From: an uncultured Bacteroidales bacterium
GTDB taxonomy: Bacteria; Bacteroidota; Bacteroidia; Bacteroidales; UBA3663
Reading direction: 5' to 3'
Length of the DNA stretch: 64,000 nucleotides
Assembly (NCBI GenBank): GCA_905235375.1
Contig: CAJOLH010000016.1
Coordinates: 1-64,000, forward strand
A model generated the notes under the pieces. That model did no database searches, was not told the DNA's origin, and worked only from the letters and a program-made list of their open reading frames with translations. The stretch's first letter is position 1. Every line of letters begins with the position of its first letter. Positions 27,242 to 38,385 of this stretch are shown here, piece after piece. Made by a program: the position numbers and the translations under genes.

Positions 27242-28747
27242 ATGAGTGATCGTCTTTATATCTTCGACACTACGTTGCGTGACGGAGAACAAGTTCCAGG
27301 CTGCCAACTGAACACCGTGGAGAAAATCCAGGTGGCAAAGGCACTCGAGCAGTTGGGCGTAGATATCATCGAAGCCGGCTTCCCCATTTCGAGCCCTGGT
27401 GACTTCAATTCCGTTGTCGAAATTTCCAAAGCCGTAACCTGGCCCACCATTTGTGCCCTTACGCGTGCAGTACAAAAGGACATCGACTGCGCAGCCGAAG
27501 CCTTGCAGTATGCCAAACACAAGAGAATACACACGGGTATAGGCACTTCCGATTCGCACATCAAGTATAAGTTCAATTCCACACGCGAGGAAATCATCGA
27601 GCGTGCGGCAGCTGCCGTCAAGTATGCCCGAAACAAGGTCGATGAGGTGGAGTTCTATGCCGAAGATGCAGGTCGCACCGAAAACGCATTTCTTGCCAAG
27701 GTCGTTGATGAGGTCATCAAGGCAGGTGCCACCATCATCAATATCCCCGACACCACAGGTTATTGTATGCCTTGGGAATACGGCGAGAAGATCAAATACC
27801 TTATGGAGCACGTCGATGGGCTGCAGGCCGGACGTGCAATCCTTTCGACGCATTGCCACAATGATCTGGGCATGGCTACAGCCAACACCATCTCAGGTGT
27901 AGTCAATGGCGCGCGACAAGTGGAAGTAACCATCAACGGTATCGGTGAGCGTGCAGGCAACACTTCGCTTGAGGAGATTGCCATGATTATCAAGTGCCAT
28001 CAGGCAACGATGCCGGTAACCACCAATATCAATACCACCAAGATCTGGCCCTCGTCACGACTGGTTAGTTCGCTCATGAACATGCCCGTACAACCCAACA
28101 AGGCCGTGGTCGGCAAGAATGCCTTTGCACATTCGAGTGGCATACACCAGGATGGAGTCCTGAAGAATGTCCAAACCTACGAAATCATGGATCCAAAAGA
28201 CGTGGGCATCGACGAGAACTCCATCGTACTCACCGCACGTTCGGGCCGTGCTGCTTTGAAGCACAGGTTAAGCGTCCTTGGCGTAGAACTTGAGCAAGAG
28301 AAACTCGACAAGACCTACGAGGCCTTCCTGCGTCTGGCCGACAAGAAGAAGGAGCTGAACGACGACGACCTGCTGATGCTTGCAGGCTCAGAAAAGGCAG
28401 AGAACAACCACGTCCAACTCGAATCGCTGCAAGTAACCACCGGCAAGGGTGTCACTCCCATTGCTGCCATTCGCCTCAAGGTCGCCAACGAAATCTTTGA
28501 GGCTGCCGGCATTGGCAATGGCCCGGTAGATGCATCAATCAAGGCGCTCAAGCAAATCATCCGACGCCAGATGACCCTCAAGGAGATGACCATCCAAGCC
28601 ATATCGAAGGGTTCGGACGACCTCTGCAAGGTACACATTCAGGTCGAACATGACAATCACATCTATTACGGCTTTGGCTCTGACACCGACATCGTCACTG
28701 CTTCTGTCGAGGCATATATCGACTGTATCAACAAGTTCAAGCATTAA
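27242..28747 (+). CDS. leuA: 2-isopropylmalate synthase
   Basis: The 501-aa enzyme condenses acetyl-CoA with 2-oxoisovalerate, the first step of leucine synthesis. The HMGL-like domain opens with [13 protein letters not shown] (metal-binding D, substrate R). [12 protein letters not shown] carries the metal-binding HxH, and [13 protein letters not shown] is conserved. The regulatory C-terminal domain (about 370-500) is present. It is the first gene of leuA-leuC-leuD-(leuA-like)-leuB-SDR. The 112-bp upstream gap shows no clear consensus promoter or leader peptide. Confidence 0.95.
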   Translation: MSDRLYIFDTTLRDGEQVPGCQLNTVEKIQVAKALEQLGVDIIEAGFPISSPGDFNSVVEISKAVTWPTICALTRAVQKDIDCAAEALQYAKHKRIHTGIGTSDSHIKYKFNSTREEIIERAAAAVKYARNKVDEVEFYAEDAGRTENAFLAKVVDEVIKAGATIINIPDTTGYCMPWEYGEKIKYLMEHVDGLQAGRAILSTHCHNDLGMATANTISGVVNGARQVEVTINGIGERAGNTSLEEIAMIIKCHQATMPVTTNINTTKIWPSSRLVSSLMNMPVQPNKAVVGKNAFAHSSGIHQDGVLKNVQTYEIMDPKDVGIDENSIVLTARSGRAALKHRLSVLGVELEQEKLDKTYEAFLRLADKKKELNDDDLLMLAGSEKAENNHVQLESLQVTTGKGVTPIAAIRLKVANEIFEAAGIGNGPVDASIKALKQIIRRQMTLKEMTIQAISKGSDDLCKVHIQVEHDNHIYYGFGSDTDIVTASVEAYIDCINKFKH

Positions 28748-28762
28748 CAACAACATATCATA

Positions 28763-30154
28763 ATGGGAAAGACATTATTTGACAAGATTTGGGATGCACA
28801 CGTAGTGCAGAAGGTCGAAGACGGCCCCACCCAGCTCTACATTGACCGACTCTATGCACACGAAGTGACCTCGCCGCAAGCATTCGACACGTTGCGCGAC
28901 AAAGGCATCAAGGTGTTCCGCCCCGAACACGTCATCGCCATGCCCGATCATAACACGCCCAGCGACCAGCAGGAAACTATACACGACCCCATCGGACGCA
29001 ACCAGGTCGAGACACTTGCCAGAAACTGCGCAGAGTTCGGCATCAAGCACTTCTGCATGGGCAGCAAGGACAATGGCATCATCCACGTTGTAGGTCCCGA
29101 GAAGGCACTTTCACTCCCCGGCATGACCATCGTCTGCGGCGATTCACACACATCTACCCACGGTGCTGTAGGTGCCATCGCCATGGGCATTGGCACATCC
29201 GAAGTGGCACAGGTGCTGGCTTCGGAGTGTATTCTGCAGTCCAAACCCAAGACCATGCGCATCAACATCGAAGGCACGCTCCAGCCAGGTGTCGTAGCCA
29301 AGGATGTTGCACTTTACATCATGGCACAGATGACCACCGCTGGCGCTACGGGTTATGCAGTTGAATATGCCGGCTCGACCATCCGCAATATGTCGATGGA
29401 AGGCCGTCTGACGCTCTCGAACCTCTCTATCGAAATGGGTTCACGTGCCGGTCTGATTGCCCCCGACGAGACCACCTTTGCCTACCTCAAGGGTCGCGAG
29501 TATGCGCCCAAGGGTGAAGACTGGGACAAGGCTGTAGCAGCCTGGAGCCAGCTCAAGAGCGATGACGATGCTGTCTTTGACAAGGAAGTGACCTTCCGTG
29601 CCGAAGATATCAAGCCACGCATCACCTACGGCACCAACCCGGGAGCGGGCATAGCCATTGATGAGTGCATACCTACGCTCGACGGCATGAACGAATCTGA
29701 GCAGAAGCAGTTCCTTTCCCAGCTCGAATATATGCAGTTCCAGCCAGGTCAGAAGCTCGAAGGTCTTCCCATCGACTACTGTTTCCTCGGTGCCTGCACC
29801 AACGGACGCATCGAGGATTTCCGTGCCTTTGCATCGATTGTAAAGGGCAAGAAGAAGAACCCCAACGTCGTGGCTTGGCTCGTACCAGGCTCATGGCTTG
29901 TACGTCAGCAGATTATCGACGAAGGCATCGACAAGGTGCTCGAGGAGGCAGGCTTCGAACTGCGTCTCCCCTCCTGCTCCGCTTGTCTTGCCATGAACCC
30001 CGACAAGGTTCCTGCAGGTAAACTCTCCATCTCCACTTCGAACCGCAACTTCGTCGGTCGTCAGGGTCCCGGTGCTCGTACCATCCTGGCATCACCACTC
30101 GTCGTGGCCGCTTCGGCCATCACCGGCGTAGTGACCGATCCTCGCAAACTCTAA
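28763..30154 (+). CDS. leuC: Isopropylmalate isomerase large subunit
   Basis: The 463-aa aconitase-family subunit carries the iron-sulfur cysteines in FLGACTNGR and SCSACLAMN, plus [13 protein letters not shown] typical of the active site. With LeuD it isomerises 2-isopropylmalate to 3-isopropylmalate. Spaced 15 bp after leuA. Full length. Confidence 0.95.
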   Translation: MGKTLFDKIWDAHVVQKVEDGPTQLYIDRLYAHEVTSPQAFDTLRDKGIKVFRPEHVIAMPDHNTPSDQQETIHDPIGRNQVETLARNCAEFGIKHFCMGSKDNGIIHVVGPEKALSLPGMTIVCGDSHTSTHGAVGAIAMGIGTSEVAQVLASECILQSKPKTMRINIEGTLQPGVVAKDVALYIMAQMTTAGATGYAVEYAGSTIRNMSMEGRLTLSNLSIEMGSRAGLIAPDETTFAYLKGREYAPKGEDWDKAVAAWSQLKSDDDAVFDKEVTFRAEDIKPRITYGTNPGAGIAIDECIPTLDGMNESEQKQFLSQLEYMQFQPGQKLEGLPIDYCFLGACTNGRIEDFRAFASIVKGKKKNPNVVAWLVPGSWLVRQQIIDEGIDKVLEEAGFELRLPSCSACLAMNPDKVPAGKLSISTSNRNFVGRQGPGARTILASPLVVAASAITGVVTDPRKL

Positions 30155-30169
30155 TAGATAATTGATTTT

Positions 30170-30250
30170 GGCATTCAAGGGTTATAAAAGGTAATGTCAC
30201 TTTTACTACCCTTTATCATCCCTTTTACTACCTTTTTATTACTATTAATA
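30170..30250. repeat. Inverted 10-bp-period repeat in the leuC-leuD gap
   Basis: AAGGGTTATAAAAG can pair with CTTTTACTACCCTT. The right arm continues as pyrimidine-rich units of about 10 bp (CTTTTACTAC, CCTTTATCAT, CCCTTTTACT). It would form a weak mRNA hairpin between two cotranscribed genes. Confidence 0.5.
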
Positions 30251-30252
30251 GT

Positions 30253-30867
30253 ATGGCACATCAGAAATTCAATATAATCAAATCGACCTGCATTCCTATT
30301 CAGATCGACAACTGCAATACCGACCTCATCATCCCTGCACGTTATCTGGCCTCGACCTCTCGCGACCCCAAGTTCTTCGGTGATGCCTTCATGCACGACC
30401 TTCGCTACAACGCCAAGGGCGAGCCGGTGGATGAATTCGTTTTGAACCAGCCATCTTTCTGCGAGGCACCTCATGAGGGATGTCACGAGATTATCGTAGG
30501 CGGACAGAACTGGGGTTCCGGTTCCAGCCGCGAACATGCAGCCTGGGCCATCTCAGGCTATGGAGTGCGTGTGGTGATTTCAAGCAGCTTTGCCGACATC
30601 CATCGCAACAATCTCCTCAACTGCTTCGTCTTGCCCGTCATCGTCAGTGAGGCATTCCAGCAGGAACTGTTTGCATCAATCGCCAAGGACTCCAATACGA
30701 TGGTCACCGTGGACCTCCCTGCTCAGACGGTTACCAACGAGTCAACAGGTCACAGCGAGAAGTTTGACATCAACGGTTACAAGAAGTATTGCCTGATGAA
30801 CGGCTACGATGACATTGATTACCTCCTGTCGCAGACCGACAAGATTGAAGCCTTCGAAAACAAGTAG
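30253..30867 (+). CDS. leuD: Isopropylmalate isomerase small subunit
   Basis: The 204-aa swivel-domain partner of LeuC. Motifs: DNCNTDLIIPARYL, the substrate-binding GSGSSREHAAWA, and SSSFADIHRNN. It lies in the leucine operon, followed after 2 bp by the second LeuA-like gene. Confidence 0.95.
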   Translation: MAHQKFNIIKSTCIPIQIDNCNTDLIIPARYLASTSRDPKFFGDAFMHDLRYNAKGEPVDEFVLNQPSFCEAPHEGCHEIIVGGQNWGSGSSREHAAWAISGYGVRVVISSSFADIHRNNLLNCFVLPVIVSEAFQQELFASIAKDSNTMVTVDLPAQTVTNESTGHSEKFDINGYKKYCLMNGYDDIDYLLSQTDKIEAFENK

Positions 30868-30869
30868 TA

Positions 30870-32405
30870 ATGAAATTCGAAATTCTCGACACGACCCTAC
30901 GCGACGGAGAACAAACCTCGGGGGTAGCATTCAGCGCCTCCGAGAAACTTTCCATTGCCCGCAAATTGCTCGAAGAAGTTCGCGTTGATCGCATCGAAAT
31001 AGCTTCTGCCCGCGTCAGCAATGGCGAATACCAATGTGTTCGCAAGGTTTGCGAATGGGCTAAAGAGGCTGGATGTCTTGACAAGATTGAAGTCCTTGGC
31101 TTCTGCGACAATGGTGCATCCATCGAATGGATCAGCAAGGCTGGCGGCAAGGTCATCAACCTGCTGAGCAAAGGTTCCGAAAAGCATTGCACTGCCCAGT
31201 TGGGCAAACACCCCCAGGAACATTGGGCCGACGTACGCCGCAATATCGACATGGCTATCGAAGCCGGATTGAGCGTCAACATTTATTTGGAGGACTGGTC
31301 GAATGGTATGCTGCATTCTCCTGCGTATGTCATGCAGATGATGGAAGCATTGAGCGATGCCCCCATCCAGCGATTCATGTTGCCTGATACGTTGGGCATA
31401 CTCTCGCCGACCCAGACGAAACGGTTTTTCGAACAGATGGTTGCCAAGTTTCCGGGGCTCCACTTCGACTTCCATGCGCACAACGACTACGATTTGGCAG
31501 TAGCCAATGTGCTGGCAGCTGTCGAGGCCGGCGCACGTGGCGTTCATACCACGGTCAACGGCCTTGGCGAAAGGGCTGGCAATGCCTCGCTCTCAAGTGT
31601 TGTCGCTGTCGTCAAGGACATGATACCCGGTTCGGAATTGAACGTCGTTGAGCAAAGCATCAATAGCCTGAGTCGCATGGTGGAGAGCTATAGTGGCATT
31701 GCGACTGCCCCCAATGCACCCATCGTAGGCGAAAATGTCTTCACGCAAACAGCAGGCATACATGCCGACGGCGACAAGAAAGCCAAGCTCTATGTCAATC
31801 CTTTGCTGCCCGAACGCTTCGGGCGCAGCCGCGAATATGCACTTGGCAAGATGTCGGGCAAAGCCAACATCGAGCAGAACCTTCGGCAGTTGGGCATTCG
31901 TTTGAGCGACTACGATATGCGTCGCGTGACCGAGCGAATCAACGAAATGGGCGACAAGAAGGAACACGTCACCATCGAGGACCTTCCCTACATCATCTCG
32001 GATGTCTTGCATCACGATGCACCTTCCGAACGCATCAAGCTCGTCTCTTACATGGTTTCGACAGCCTACGGCCTGCACCCACAGGCTTGCGTAAAACTTG
32101 ACATCGATGGTCAGCAATACGAAGAGTCTGCCACGGGCGACGGTCAGTACGATGCCTTTGTACGCGCCGTTCGTCACATCTATCGCAACAAATTGGACCG
32201 CACCTTCCCCTGGCTCACCAATTACGTAGTCACCATTCCTCCAGGAGGACGCACCGACGCCCTTGTCCAAACCGCCATCACATGGCAATACGAAGGAAAG
32301 GTCTATCGCACCCGTGGCCTGGACGCTGACCAGACGGAAGCTGCCATCAAGGCAACCATCAAGATGCTCAACATGCTTGAGGACGAGAAGAATATGATCA
32401 GTTAA
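30870..32405 (+). CDS. LeuA-like enzyme, possible (R)-citramalate synthase
   Basis: A 511-aa second member of the isopropylmalate/citramalate synthase family: [16 protein letters not shown] at the N-terminus, [15 protein letters not shown] (HxH), [12 protein letters not shown], and a C-terminal regulatory domain. It is clearly different from LeuA in the same operon (for example TSGVAF in place of VPG). Citramalate synthase would make 2-oxobutyrate from pyruvate for isoleucine without threonine, using LeuCD and LeuB, which surround it. That role fits the context but is not proven by sequence; homocitrate-type chemistry is an alternative. Confidence 0.8.
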   Translation: MKFEILDTTLRDGEQTSGVAFSASEKLSIARKLLEEVRVDRIEIASARVSNGEYQCVRKVCEWAKEAGCLDKIEVLGFCDNGASIEWISKAGGKVINLLSKGSEKHCTAQLGKHPQEHWADVRRNIDMAIEAGLSVNIYLEDWSNGMLHSPAYVMQMMEALSDAPIQRFMLPDTLGILSPTQTKRFFEQMVAKFPGLHFDFHAHNDYDLAVANVLAAVEAGARGVHTTVNGLGERAGNASLSSVVAVVKDMIPGSELNVVEQSINSLSRMVESYSGIATAPNAPIVGENVFTQTAGIHADGDKKAKLYVNPLLPERFGRSREYALGKMSGKANIEQNLRQLGIRLSDYDMRRVTERINEMGDKKEHVTIEDLPYIISDVLHHDAPSERIKLVSYMVSTAYGLHPQACVKLDIDGQQYEESATGDGQYDAFVRAVRHIYRNKLDRTFPWLTNYVVTIPPGGRTDALVQTAITWQYEGKVYRTRGLDADQTEAAIKATIKMLNMLEDEKNMIS

Positions 32406-32425
32406 CAATAAAAAAGCCCTTCACA

Positions 32426-33508
32426 ATGAAACTCAAATTAGCTGTCCTCCCGGGCGATGGTATCGGACCCGAGATTATGGAACAAGGTCTCGCCGTAACT
32501 GAGGCCATTTGCAAGAAGTTTGGTCATGAACTGAGTTATAAGTATGCCATCTGTGGTGCTGACGCCATCGACAAGGTGGGTGATCCTTTCCCCGAGGAAA
32601 CTTTCCAGACCTGTATGGAGGCTGATGCTGTGCTTTTTGCCAGCGTAGGAGATCCCAAGTATGACAACAACCCGAACTCCAAGGTTCGTCCTGAGCAGGG
32701 TCTGCTTGCCATGCGCAAGAAACTTGGTCTTTTCGCCAATATCCGTCCTGTCACCACCTTCGACTGCCTCGTACACAAATCTCCCTTGAAGGACGAAGTA
32801 GTGAAAGGTGCCGACTTCATCTGCATCCGCGAGCTTACCGGTGGCATGTACTTCGGCCAGAAAAAGGAGCCTGCCACGAATGAGAATGGTGTAGAAGATG
32901 CCTTCGACACCAATTACTATTCGCGTCCCGAGGTGGAGCGCATCCTGCACGTGGCTTACCAGTATGCACGTCAGCGTCGCAATCACGTCACCGTGGTCGA
33001 TAAGGCCAACGTCCTGGCTTCTTCCCGTCTTTGGCGCAAAGTTGCCCAAGAGGTGATGAAGCAGTATCCCGATGTCACCACCGACTTTATGTATGTTGAC
33101 AATGCCTCAATGCGCATGATTCAGGATCCACGTTTCTTCGATGTGATGGTCACCGAGAACACCTTCGGCGATATCCTTACTGACGAAGGCAGCTGCATCA
33201 CTGGCTCAATGGGTCTGCTCCCATCAGCTTCTACGGGCGAACACACTCCCGTCTTCGAGCCTATCCACGGTTCATGGCCACAGGGCAAGGGTCTCAACAT
33301 TGCTAACCCCTTGGCACAGATTCTCTCCGTAGCCATGCTCTTCGAGTACTTTGGCCTCAAGGCCGAAGGCGCCCTCGTTCGCGAAGCCGTCGATGAGTCT
33401 CTTGCTCAAAACGTCCGCACGCCCGAAATCCAAGTCGAAGGTGGCGCAAAATACGGCACCAAGGAAGTCGGCGGCCAATGGATCGTCGATTACATCAACA
33501 AGAAGTAA
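32426..33508 (+). CDS. leuB: 3-isopropylmalate dehydrogenase
   Basis: The 360-aa NAD-dependent beta-decarboxylating dehydrogenase. Motifs: [44 protein letters not shown], and [10 protein letters not shown] with EPIHGS. It oxidises 3-isopropylmalate, and probably 3-methylmalate if the upstream gene is citramalate synthase. Starts 20 bp after the LeuA-like gene. Confidence 0.95.
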   Translation: MKLKLAVLPGDGIGPEIMEQGLAVTEAICKKFGHELSYKYAICGADAIDKVGDPFPEETFQTCMEADAVLFASVGDPKYDNNPNSKVRPEQGLLAMRKKLGLFANIRPVTTFDCLVHKSPLKDEVVKGADFICIRELTGGMYFGQKKEPATNENGVEDAFDTNYYSRPEVERILHVAYQYARQRRNHVTVVDKANVLASSRLWRKVAQEVMKQYPDVTTDFMYVDNASMRMIQDPRFFDVMVTENTFGDILTDEGSCITGSMGLLPSASTGEHTPVFEPIHGSWPQGKGLNIANPLAQILSVAMLFEYFGLKAEGALVREAVDESLAQNVRTPEIQVEGGAKYGTKEVGGQWIVDYINKK

Positions 33509-33527
33509 CCAAGCGGTCTATCTTCTT

Positions 33528-34274
33528 ATGACAAAGTGCAACCCATTTTCGCTCGAAGGGAAGACCATTCTGGTAACGGGTGCATCGTCTGGCATAGGAC
33601 GGGCAACAGCCATCGAGTGTTCCAAGTTGGGTGCTCGTGTTGTCCTCACGGGACGCAACGAAGCGCGTCTCGCTGAAACTTTCGCCCAACTTGAAGGCGA
33701 AGGTCATGTGCAGATAGTGGCAGACCTTCGCAAGCAGGAGGACGTTGACAGGCTTGTGGCCGAAACTCCTGCGCTTAATGGTCTTGTCAATAATGCTGGG
33801 CAAAACAGCCTTGTCACAGTCAACTATATCGAACAAGCAGACCTTGACAAAGTGTATCAGACCAACGTCTTCGCTCCTATCCTATTGACCAAAGGGCTGC
33901 TAAAGAAGAGGAAGATTGCGAAAGGTGGCTCCATCGTGTTCACATCATCTATCTCTGCTTCACTAAGCACACCTGCCAACGGCATTTACGCATCATCCAA
34001 AGCTGCTATCACATCGTACATGCGCACTTGTGCCGTGGAACTTGGAAGTCGCGGCATTCGCGCCAACGCCATCCTTCCAGGCACAATCGAAACGACGTTG
34101 GGAGTGGGAGCAATCCCCGACGAATTAATTGCCAAAGACAAGGAACTCTATGCGTTAAAGCGTTACGGAAAACCCGAAGAAGTGGCTTACGCCATTATCT
34201 ATCTCCTTTCCGATGCAGCAGCGTGGGTCACGGGCACTTCGCTCGTGATTGATGGCGGCAGGCTTTTGAAATAA
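33528..34274 (+). CDS. Short-chain dehydrogenase/reductase (FabG-like)
   Basis: A 248-aa classical SDR with TGASSGIGRATA, NNAG, a serine in FTSSISAS, YASSK catalytic residues, and a C-terminal TGTSLVIDGG like 3-oxoacyl reductases. The start is ATG 33528, 19 bp after leuB; the open frame further upstream is within leuB. It is the last gene of the leucine operon, followed by a terminator at 34303. Substrate unknown. Confidence 0.85.
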   Translation: MTKCNPFSLEGKTILVTGASSGIGRATAIECSKLGARVVLTGRNEARLAETFAQLEGEGHVQIVADLRKQEDVDRLVAETPALNGLVNNAGQNSLVTVNYIEQADLDKVYQTNVFAPILLTKGLLKKRKIAKGGSIVFTSSISASLSTPANGIYASSKAAITSYMRTCAVELGSRGIRANAILPGTIETTLGVGAIPDELIAKDKELYALKRYGKPEEVAYAIIYLLSDAAAWVTGTSLVIDGGRLLK

Positions 34275-34302
34275 CCGATTAACAGACGAGTCAACAGCAA
34301 TG

Positions 34303-34344
34303 AAAATAGGGCTGGTTCCAGAAAACGGAGCCAGCCCTAATTTT
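34303..34344. terminator. Bidirectional terminator
   Basis: TAGGGCTGGTTCC and GGAGCCAGCCCTA form a 13-nt arm pair around AGAAAAC, with AAAA before and TTTT after. It serves both the leucine operon and the convergent GH28 gene. Confidence 0.85.
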
Positions 34345-34362
34345 ATCTTGAGCGATGCGAGT

Positions 34363-35862
34363 TTACTTCTCAACAAAATTGGTAACGTCAGCCGTGACAA
34401 CACGCTCACCCTTCGAGTTCTGGATCTTGACGTTCTCGAAGGTGATGTCCTTGGCGTAGTGCATCTCGCAGCCCTTGTCGGCTACGAAGAGGGAGTTGCG
34501 CATCTGGAGATTTTCGAGAGGCATCTCGGGCAGGCCATTAAACCAGATGGCACGCTTGGCACCCTGGCAAATGACGTTCGAGATGTAAAGGTTGCGGAAG
34601 CAGGGAGTCTCCTCAGTAACTGGTGGCACGGCATCTTCTGCCGAACTATCCTTGTCTGCCTTTCCTCCCACAGGCTTGTTGGCATAATAGAGGTCGAAGG
34701 TGAAGGCGTCGCCTGAGATGGCTACCATGTTGATCTGGTCGATGTAGATGTTCTCAATCACACCGCCACGACCACGTGTCGATTTCATGCGAAGGCCTGT
34801 ATCGGTGCCGTTGAAGAGGCAGTTGTGTACGTAGATGTTGTTGGCACCCGAGCTCATCTCCGAACCGATGACGAAGCCGCCATGGCCATGCAGCACGGTG
34901 CAGCCATCGATGATGACGTTCTGGCATGGACGTTTCCAATCGCGACCTTCCTTGTCCTTACCCGACTTGATGCAGATAGCATCGTCGCCCACGTCGAAGG
35001 TGGAGTTGAGGATCAGCACGCGGTTGCACGACTCAAGGTCGAGACCATCGCCGTTCTGTGCGAACCAGGGATTGCGAATGGTAACATTGTCGATGACGAG
35101 GTCTTCGCACATCAGCGGATGGATGTTCCAGGCTGGAGAATTAGAGAAGGTGGCATCCTTGAGCAGCACACGATTGCAACGGGTGAATTCGAGCAGCACA
35201 GGACGGTTGGTCACACGGCGCATATCGGGCTTGTCTTCCACTCCCTTCAGGTCATCCTCCTTGGCATTCGGATACCAAACGCTGTTCATCTCGATGCCAC
35301 TGCCCGAAGTAAGGGCGCTCCACTGACTCGAAGTGAACTTGCCTTTCTTGCTGGGACGCCATGCCTGTCCTTGTCCATCGAACGAGCCAGGACCCGTGAT
35401 GGCGATGTTATTCACTTCGTAGGCATAGAGAGGAGCCATCTTGCGGGTCGAGGTATTGCCTTCGTAGATGGTGGTCACCCCGGGATAGGCATCATAATCG
35501 GTGGTGAAAAGCACAAGCGCGCCTTGCTCAACATGCAGATCGACATTCGAAACGAACTGGATAGGACCCGTGAGCCAGATGCCACTGGGAACAACGAGGT
35601 GTCCACCGCCTTTCTCATCAAGTGCCTTCATAGCTGCAGCAAAAGCTTCGGTGCAAAGACTGCCGCCATCGCCCTTTGCCCCGTAGTCGGAGAGGCGAAC
35701 GCTATAAGCAGGGATATTGACAGTAGCCACTGCAGGCATATCGAAGGGTGCTGCAGCATACTGGGGACTAACGTAAGGTGCAAGCGAGTTCTGATCGCTT
35801 TGCGTCTGACAAGCTGTTAAACCAAGAGCCAACAGTGCCAGCAATGATAAGGAACGATTCAT
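34363..35862 (-). CDS. GH28 polygalacturonase-like lipoprotein
   Basis: A 499-aa right-handed beta-helix glycoside hydrolase. A lipoprotein signal (MNRSLSLLALLALGLTAC, Cys18) anchors it to the envelope. Family 28 residues are visible: NGDGLDLES (first Asp), DVGDDAICIKSG (catalytic Asp pair), HGHGGFVIGSE (His), and RMKSTRGRGG. It probably hydrolyses pectic galacturonan or rhamnogalacturonan ends. It stands alone, with no SusC/SusD pair nearby. The promoter -7 box is at 35894-35901. Confidence 0.9.
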   Translation of the reverse strand: MNRSLSLLALLALGLTACQTQSDQNSLAPYVSPQYAAAPFDMPAVATVNIPAYSVRLSDYGAKGDGGSLCTEAFAAAMKALDEKGGGHLVVPSGIWLTGPIQFVSNVDLHVEQGALVLFTTDYDAYPGVTTIYEGNTSTRKMAPLYAYEVNNIAITGPGSFDGQGQAWRPSKKGKFTSSQWSALTSGSGIEMNSVWYPNAKEDDLKGVEDKPDMRRVTNRPVLLEFTRCNRVLLKDATFSNSPAWNIHPLMCEDLVIDNVTIRNPWFAQNGDGLDLESCNRVLILNSTFDVGDDAICIKSGKDKEGRDWKRPCQNVIIDGCTVLHGHGGFVIGSEMSSGANNIYVHNCLFNGTDTGLRMKSTRGRGGVIENIYIDQINMVAISGDAFTFDLYYANKPVGGKADKDSSAEDAVPPVTEETPCFRNLYISNVICQGAKRAIWFNGLPEMPLENLQMRNSLFVADKGCEMHYAKDITFENVKIQNSKGERVVTADVTNFVEK

Positions 35863-35893
35863 AGCGTATGTTTAATATTGTGTGATTCTGGTG

Positions 35894-35901
35894 CAAATAT
35901 A
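35894..35901 (-). promoter_or_regulatory. -7 box of the GH28 gene
   Basis: TATATTTG on the minus strand, 32 nt before the start codon. No good -33 element is seen at the usual distance. Confidence 0.45.
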
Positions 35902-35971
35902 CAAATACATTTTGAAATATCCTAATTTTTAATGTAAAAAAAGACAAAAACTGCAAATATTTGACAAAATA

Positions 35972-36003
35972 TTTCCGTCTTTCATTGATTTTTTGTAACT
36001 TTG
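35972..36003 (+). promoter_or_regulatory. glyS promoter
   Basis: TTTC (35972-35975), 20 nt, TAACTTTG (35996-36003). Confidence 0.65.
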
Positions 36004-36079
36004 CGCCGTTTTTAGCAATCATTGTCATCCGCAATCATTGTTATTTGTCAGTTGTTAATTATAAATTCATTAAAAAGAT

Positions 36080-37627
36080 ATGGCAAATCAGGAAGATGTT
36101 TTCAAGAAGCTGGTGTCCCACTGCAAGGAGTATGGCTTCGTTTTCCCTTCGAGTGAAATCTATGACGGACTGGGCGCAGTCTATGACTACGGTCAGAACG
36201 GTGTCGAACTCAAGAACAATATCAAGCGCTACTGGTGGGAGGCAATGACCAAGCTCCACGAGAACATCGTGGGCATAGATGCCGCCATCTTCATGCACCC
36301 GACAGTCTGGAAGGCTTCGGGCCATGTGGATGCCTTCAACGACCCCCTCATCGACAACCGTGACTCGAAGAAGCGCTATCGTGCCGATGTGCTCATCGAG
36401 GAACAGCTTGCCAAGATTGAGGATAAAATCAACAAGGAAGTCGAGAAGGCTCGCAAGCGCTTCGGCGAAGCTTTCGACGAGGCACAGTTCCGTGCCACCA
36501 ATGGCCGTGTGCTGGAGTATCAGACCAAGTGGAACGCACTGCACCAGCGTTACAGCGACGCCATGAACAAGATGGATCTCGACGAACTGAAGCAGATCAT
36601 TCTCGATGAGGAGATCGTCTGCCCCATCAGTGGCACCCGCAACTGGACCGACGTGCGTCAGTTCAACCTCATGTTCTCCACCGAGATGGGTTCCACTGCC
36701 GATGGCGCCATGAAGATCTACCTTCGTCCCGAGACAGCTCAGGGCATCTTCGTCAACTACCTCAATGTGCAGAAGTCGGGCCGTATGAAGCTGCCTTTCG
36801 GTATCGCACAGATTGGCAAGGCTTTCCGCAACGAGATCGTAGCACGTCAGTTCATCTTCCGTATGCGCGAATTTGAGCAGATGGAGATGCAGTTCTTCAT
36901 CAAGCCCGGCACCGAGCTTGACTGGTTTGCCAAGTGGAAGAAGACCCGTCTGGCCTGGCACAAGGCGCTCGGCTTCGGCGACCTGATGTATCGCTACCAC
37001 GATCATGAGAAGCTCGCCCACTATGCCAATGCTGCCACCGATATTGAGTTCAACATGCCATTCGGCTTCAAGGAAGTGGAGGGCATCCACTCCCGCACCA
37101 ACTTCGACCTTTCGCAGCATGCCAAATACAGCGGCAAGAAGATCGAATACTTCGACCCCGAGACCCGCGAGTCGTACGTTCCCTACGTCATCGAGACATC
37201 CATCGGTGTCGATCGTATGTTCCTCAGCATCATGGCTGGCGCATACAGGGAGGAGGAGGTCAATGGCGAACGTCGCGTAGTTCTCGCATTGCCACCCGCA
37301 TTGGCTCCTGTCAAGGTGGCTATTCTCCCACTTGTCAACAAGGACGGTCTGCCGGAAAAGGCCGAAGAGATTCTCCGCGAACTTCGCTACGACTACACCT
37401 GCCAGATTGAGGTGAAGGACTCCATCGGCAAGCGTTATCGTCGCCAGGATGCCATCGGCACGCCCTATTGCGTTACCGTTGACGGACAGACCCTCGAAGA
37501 CAACACCGTTACCCTCCGTTTCCGCGACACCATGGAGCAGGAGCGCGTAGCCATCGCCGACCTCCACAAGATTATCGGCGACTCGGTGAACATCTCTTCA
37601 CTGCTTCGTAAGATCGAGAACGATTAA
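36080..37627 (+). CDS. glyS: Glycyl-tRNA synthetase (dimeric type)
   Basis: The 515-aa class II aminoacyl-tRNA synthetase is of the single-chain alpha-2 type, not the two-subunit GlyQ/GlyS type. Motifs: YDYGQNGVELKNN at about 34-46, YLRPETAQGIFVN, AQIGKAFRNEI, and the C-terminal anticodon-binding domain from about 400 (VAILPLVNKDG). It charges tRNA-Gly. The FKBP-type lipoprotein gene follows after 59 bp. Confidence 0.95.
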   Translation: MANQEDVFKKLVSHCKEYGFVFPSSEIYDGLGAVYDYGQNGVELKNNIKRYWWEAMTKLHENIVGIDAAIFMHPTVWKASGHVDAFNDPLIDNRDSKKRYRADVLIEEQLAKIEDKINKEVEKARKRFGEAFDEAQFRATNGRVLEYQTKWNALHQRYSDAMNKMDLDELKQIILDEEIVCPISGTRNWTDVRQFNLMFSTEMGSTADGAMKIYLRPETAQGIFVNYLNVQKSGRMKLPFGIAQIGKAFRNEIVARQFIFRMREFEQMEMQFFIKPGTELDWFAKWKKTRLAWHKALGFGDLMYRYHDHEKLAHYANAATDIEFNMPFGFKEVEGIHSRTNFDLSQHAKYSGKKIEYFDPETRESYVPYVIETSIGVDRMFLSIMAGAYREEEVNGERRVVLALPPALAPVKVAILPLVNKDGLPEKAEEILRELRYDYTCQIEVKDSIGKRYRRQDAIGTPYCVTVDGQTLEDNTVTLRFRDTMEQERVAIADLHKIIGDSVNISSLLRKIEND

Positions 37628-37686
37628 TGACGTTTCATCCCGAATTAGCGAAAACAGTTCTCAGATTCGATAATTCGCGATAAAAA

Positions 37687-38385
37687 ATGAAGATGAAAAA
37701 GATTCTTTATTTCCTCCTTGTCCTGTTGGCAGCTCCGCTGATGCTGGCCTGCAACGACGATGATGACATTGACTACACCGTGTACTACGACTGGCGCGAC
37801 GAGAACAACGCAGTCACCGAGTTGTTCTCCTCCGCACAGAGTACCGACTCCGCACTAACCTACTTCAACCAGTGCGTGCAGTCGCTCAAGGAGCCGCAGT
37901 CCTATCCGACGTTCTTTCACTACGTACATCATGCCGACCTCGACAGTCTGCGCAACCTCAACCCGCGCAAAGACTATCACCCCTATTCCACCAGCACCCT
38001 GAGCGTCCACTATACGCTCTATCAGACCGATTCGCTCTATGCCAAGGTGCGCCGTCAAGGTGGTTGGTCGAAGGAGTATCTTCGCAACCCAGGTGGTCTC
38101 CTCGACTCGTTGTTCTTCGCCTGTGCCGACAGGAGTCCTTTGAAGTCCGACACCATCGAATCCTATCAGGTCAGATATTACACAGGGTTCACTCCTAATG
38201 GTGTGATTACCGGCTGGGGCGACTTGCTGCAGCAGATGTATATAGGCGATCATGTGGTGTGCATGATTCCGTGGTTCCTCGCCTACGGGCAACAGGGCAG
38301 CGGCTCATCCATCAACCCTTATTCCAACCTTTTCTTCCAAATCGAATTATGCGACATCACCTCTTGGGGCGGAAACGTGCATTGA
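37687..38385 (+). CDS. FKBP-type peptidyl-prolyl isomerase-like lipoprotein
   Basis: A 232-aa protein with a lipoprotein signal (KILYFLLVLLAAPLMLAC) and an acidic tail after the cysteine. The C-terminal region VITGWGDLLQQMYIGDH, then IPWFLAYGQQG and NLFFQIEL, matches FKBP folds (GW, AYG, F-x-hydrophobic-E-L). Several proline-binding aromatics differ from classical FKBPs, so isomerase activity is uncertain. Its end overlaps the next gene by 37 nt. Confidence 0.8.
   Translation: MKMKKILYFLLVLLAAPLMLACNDDDDIDYTVYYDWRDENNAVTELFSSAQSTDSALTYFNQCVQSLKEPQSYPTFFHYVHHADLDSLRNLNPRKDYHPYSTSTLSVHYTLYQTDSLYAKVRRQGGWSKEYLRNPGGLLDSLFFACADRSPLKSDTIESYQVRYYTGFTPNGVITGWGDLLQQMYIGDHVVCMIPWFLAYGQQGSGSSINPYSNLFFQIELCDITSWGGNVH

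Noticed and set aside
36059..37567. 502-codon open frame opposite glyS
   Set aside because: Fully antisense to an intact glycyl-tRNA synthetase and without motifs.
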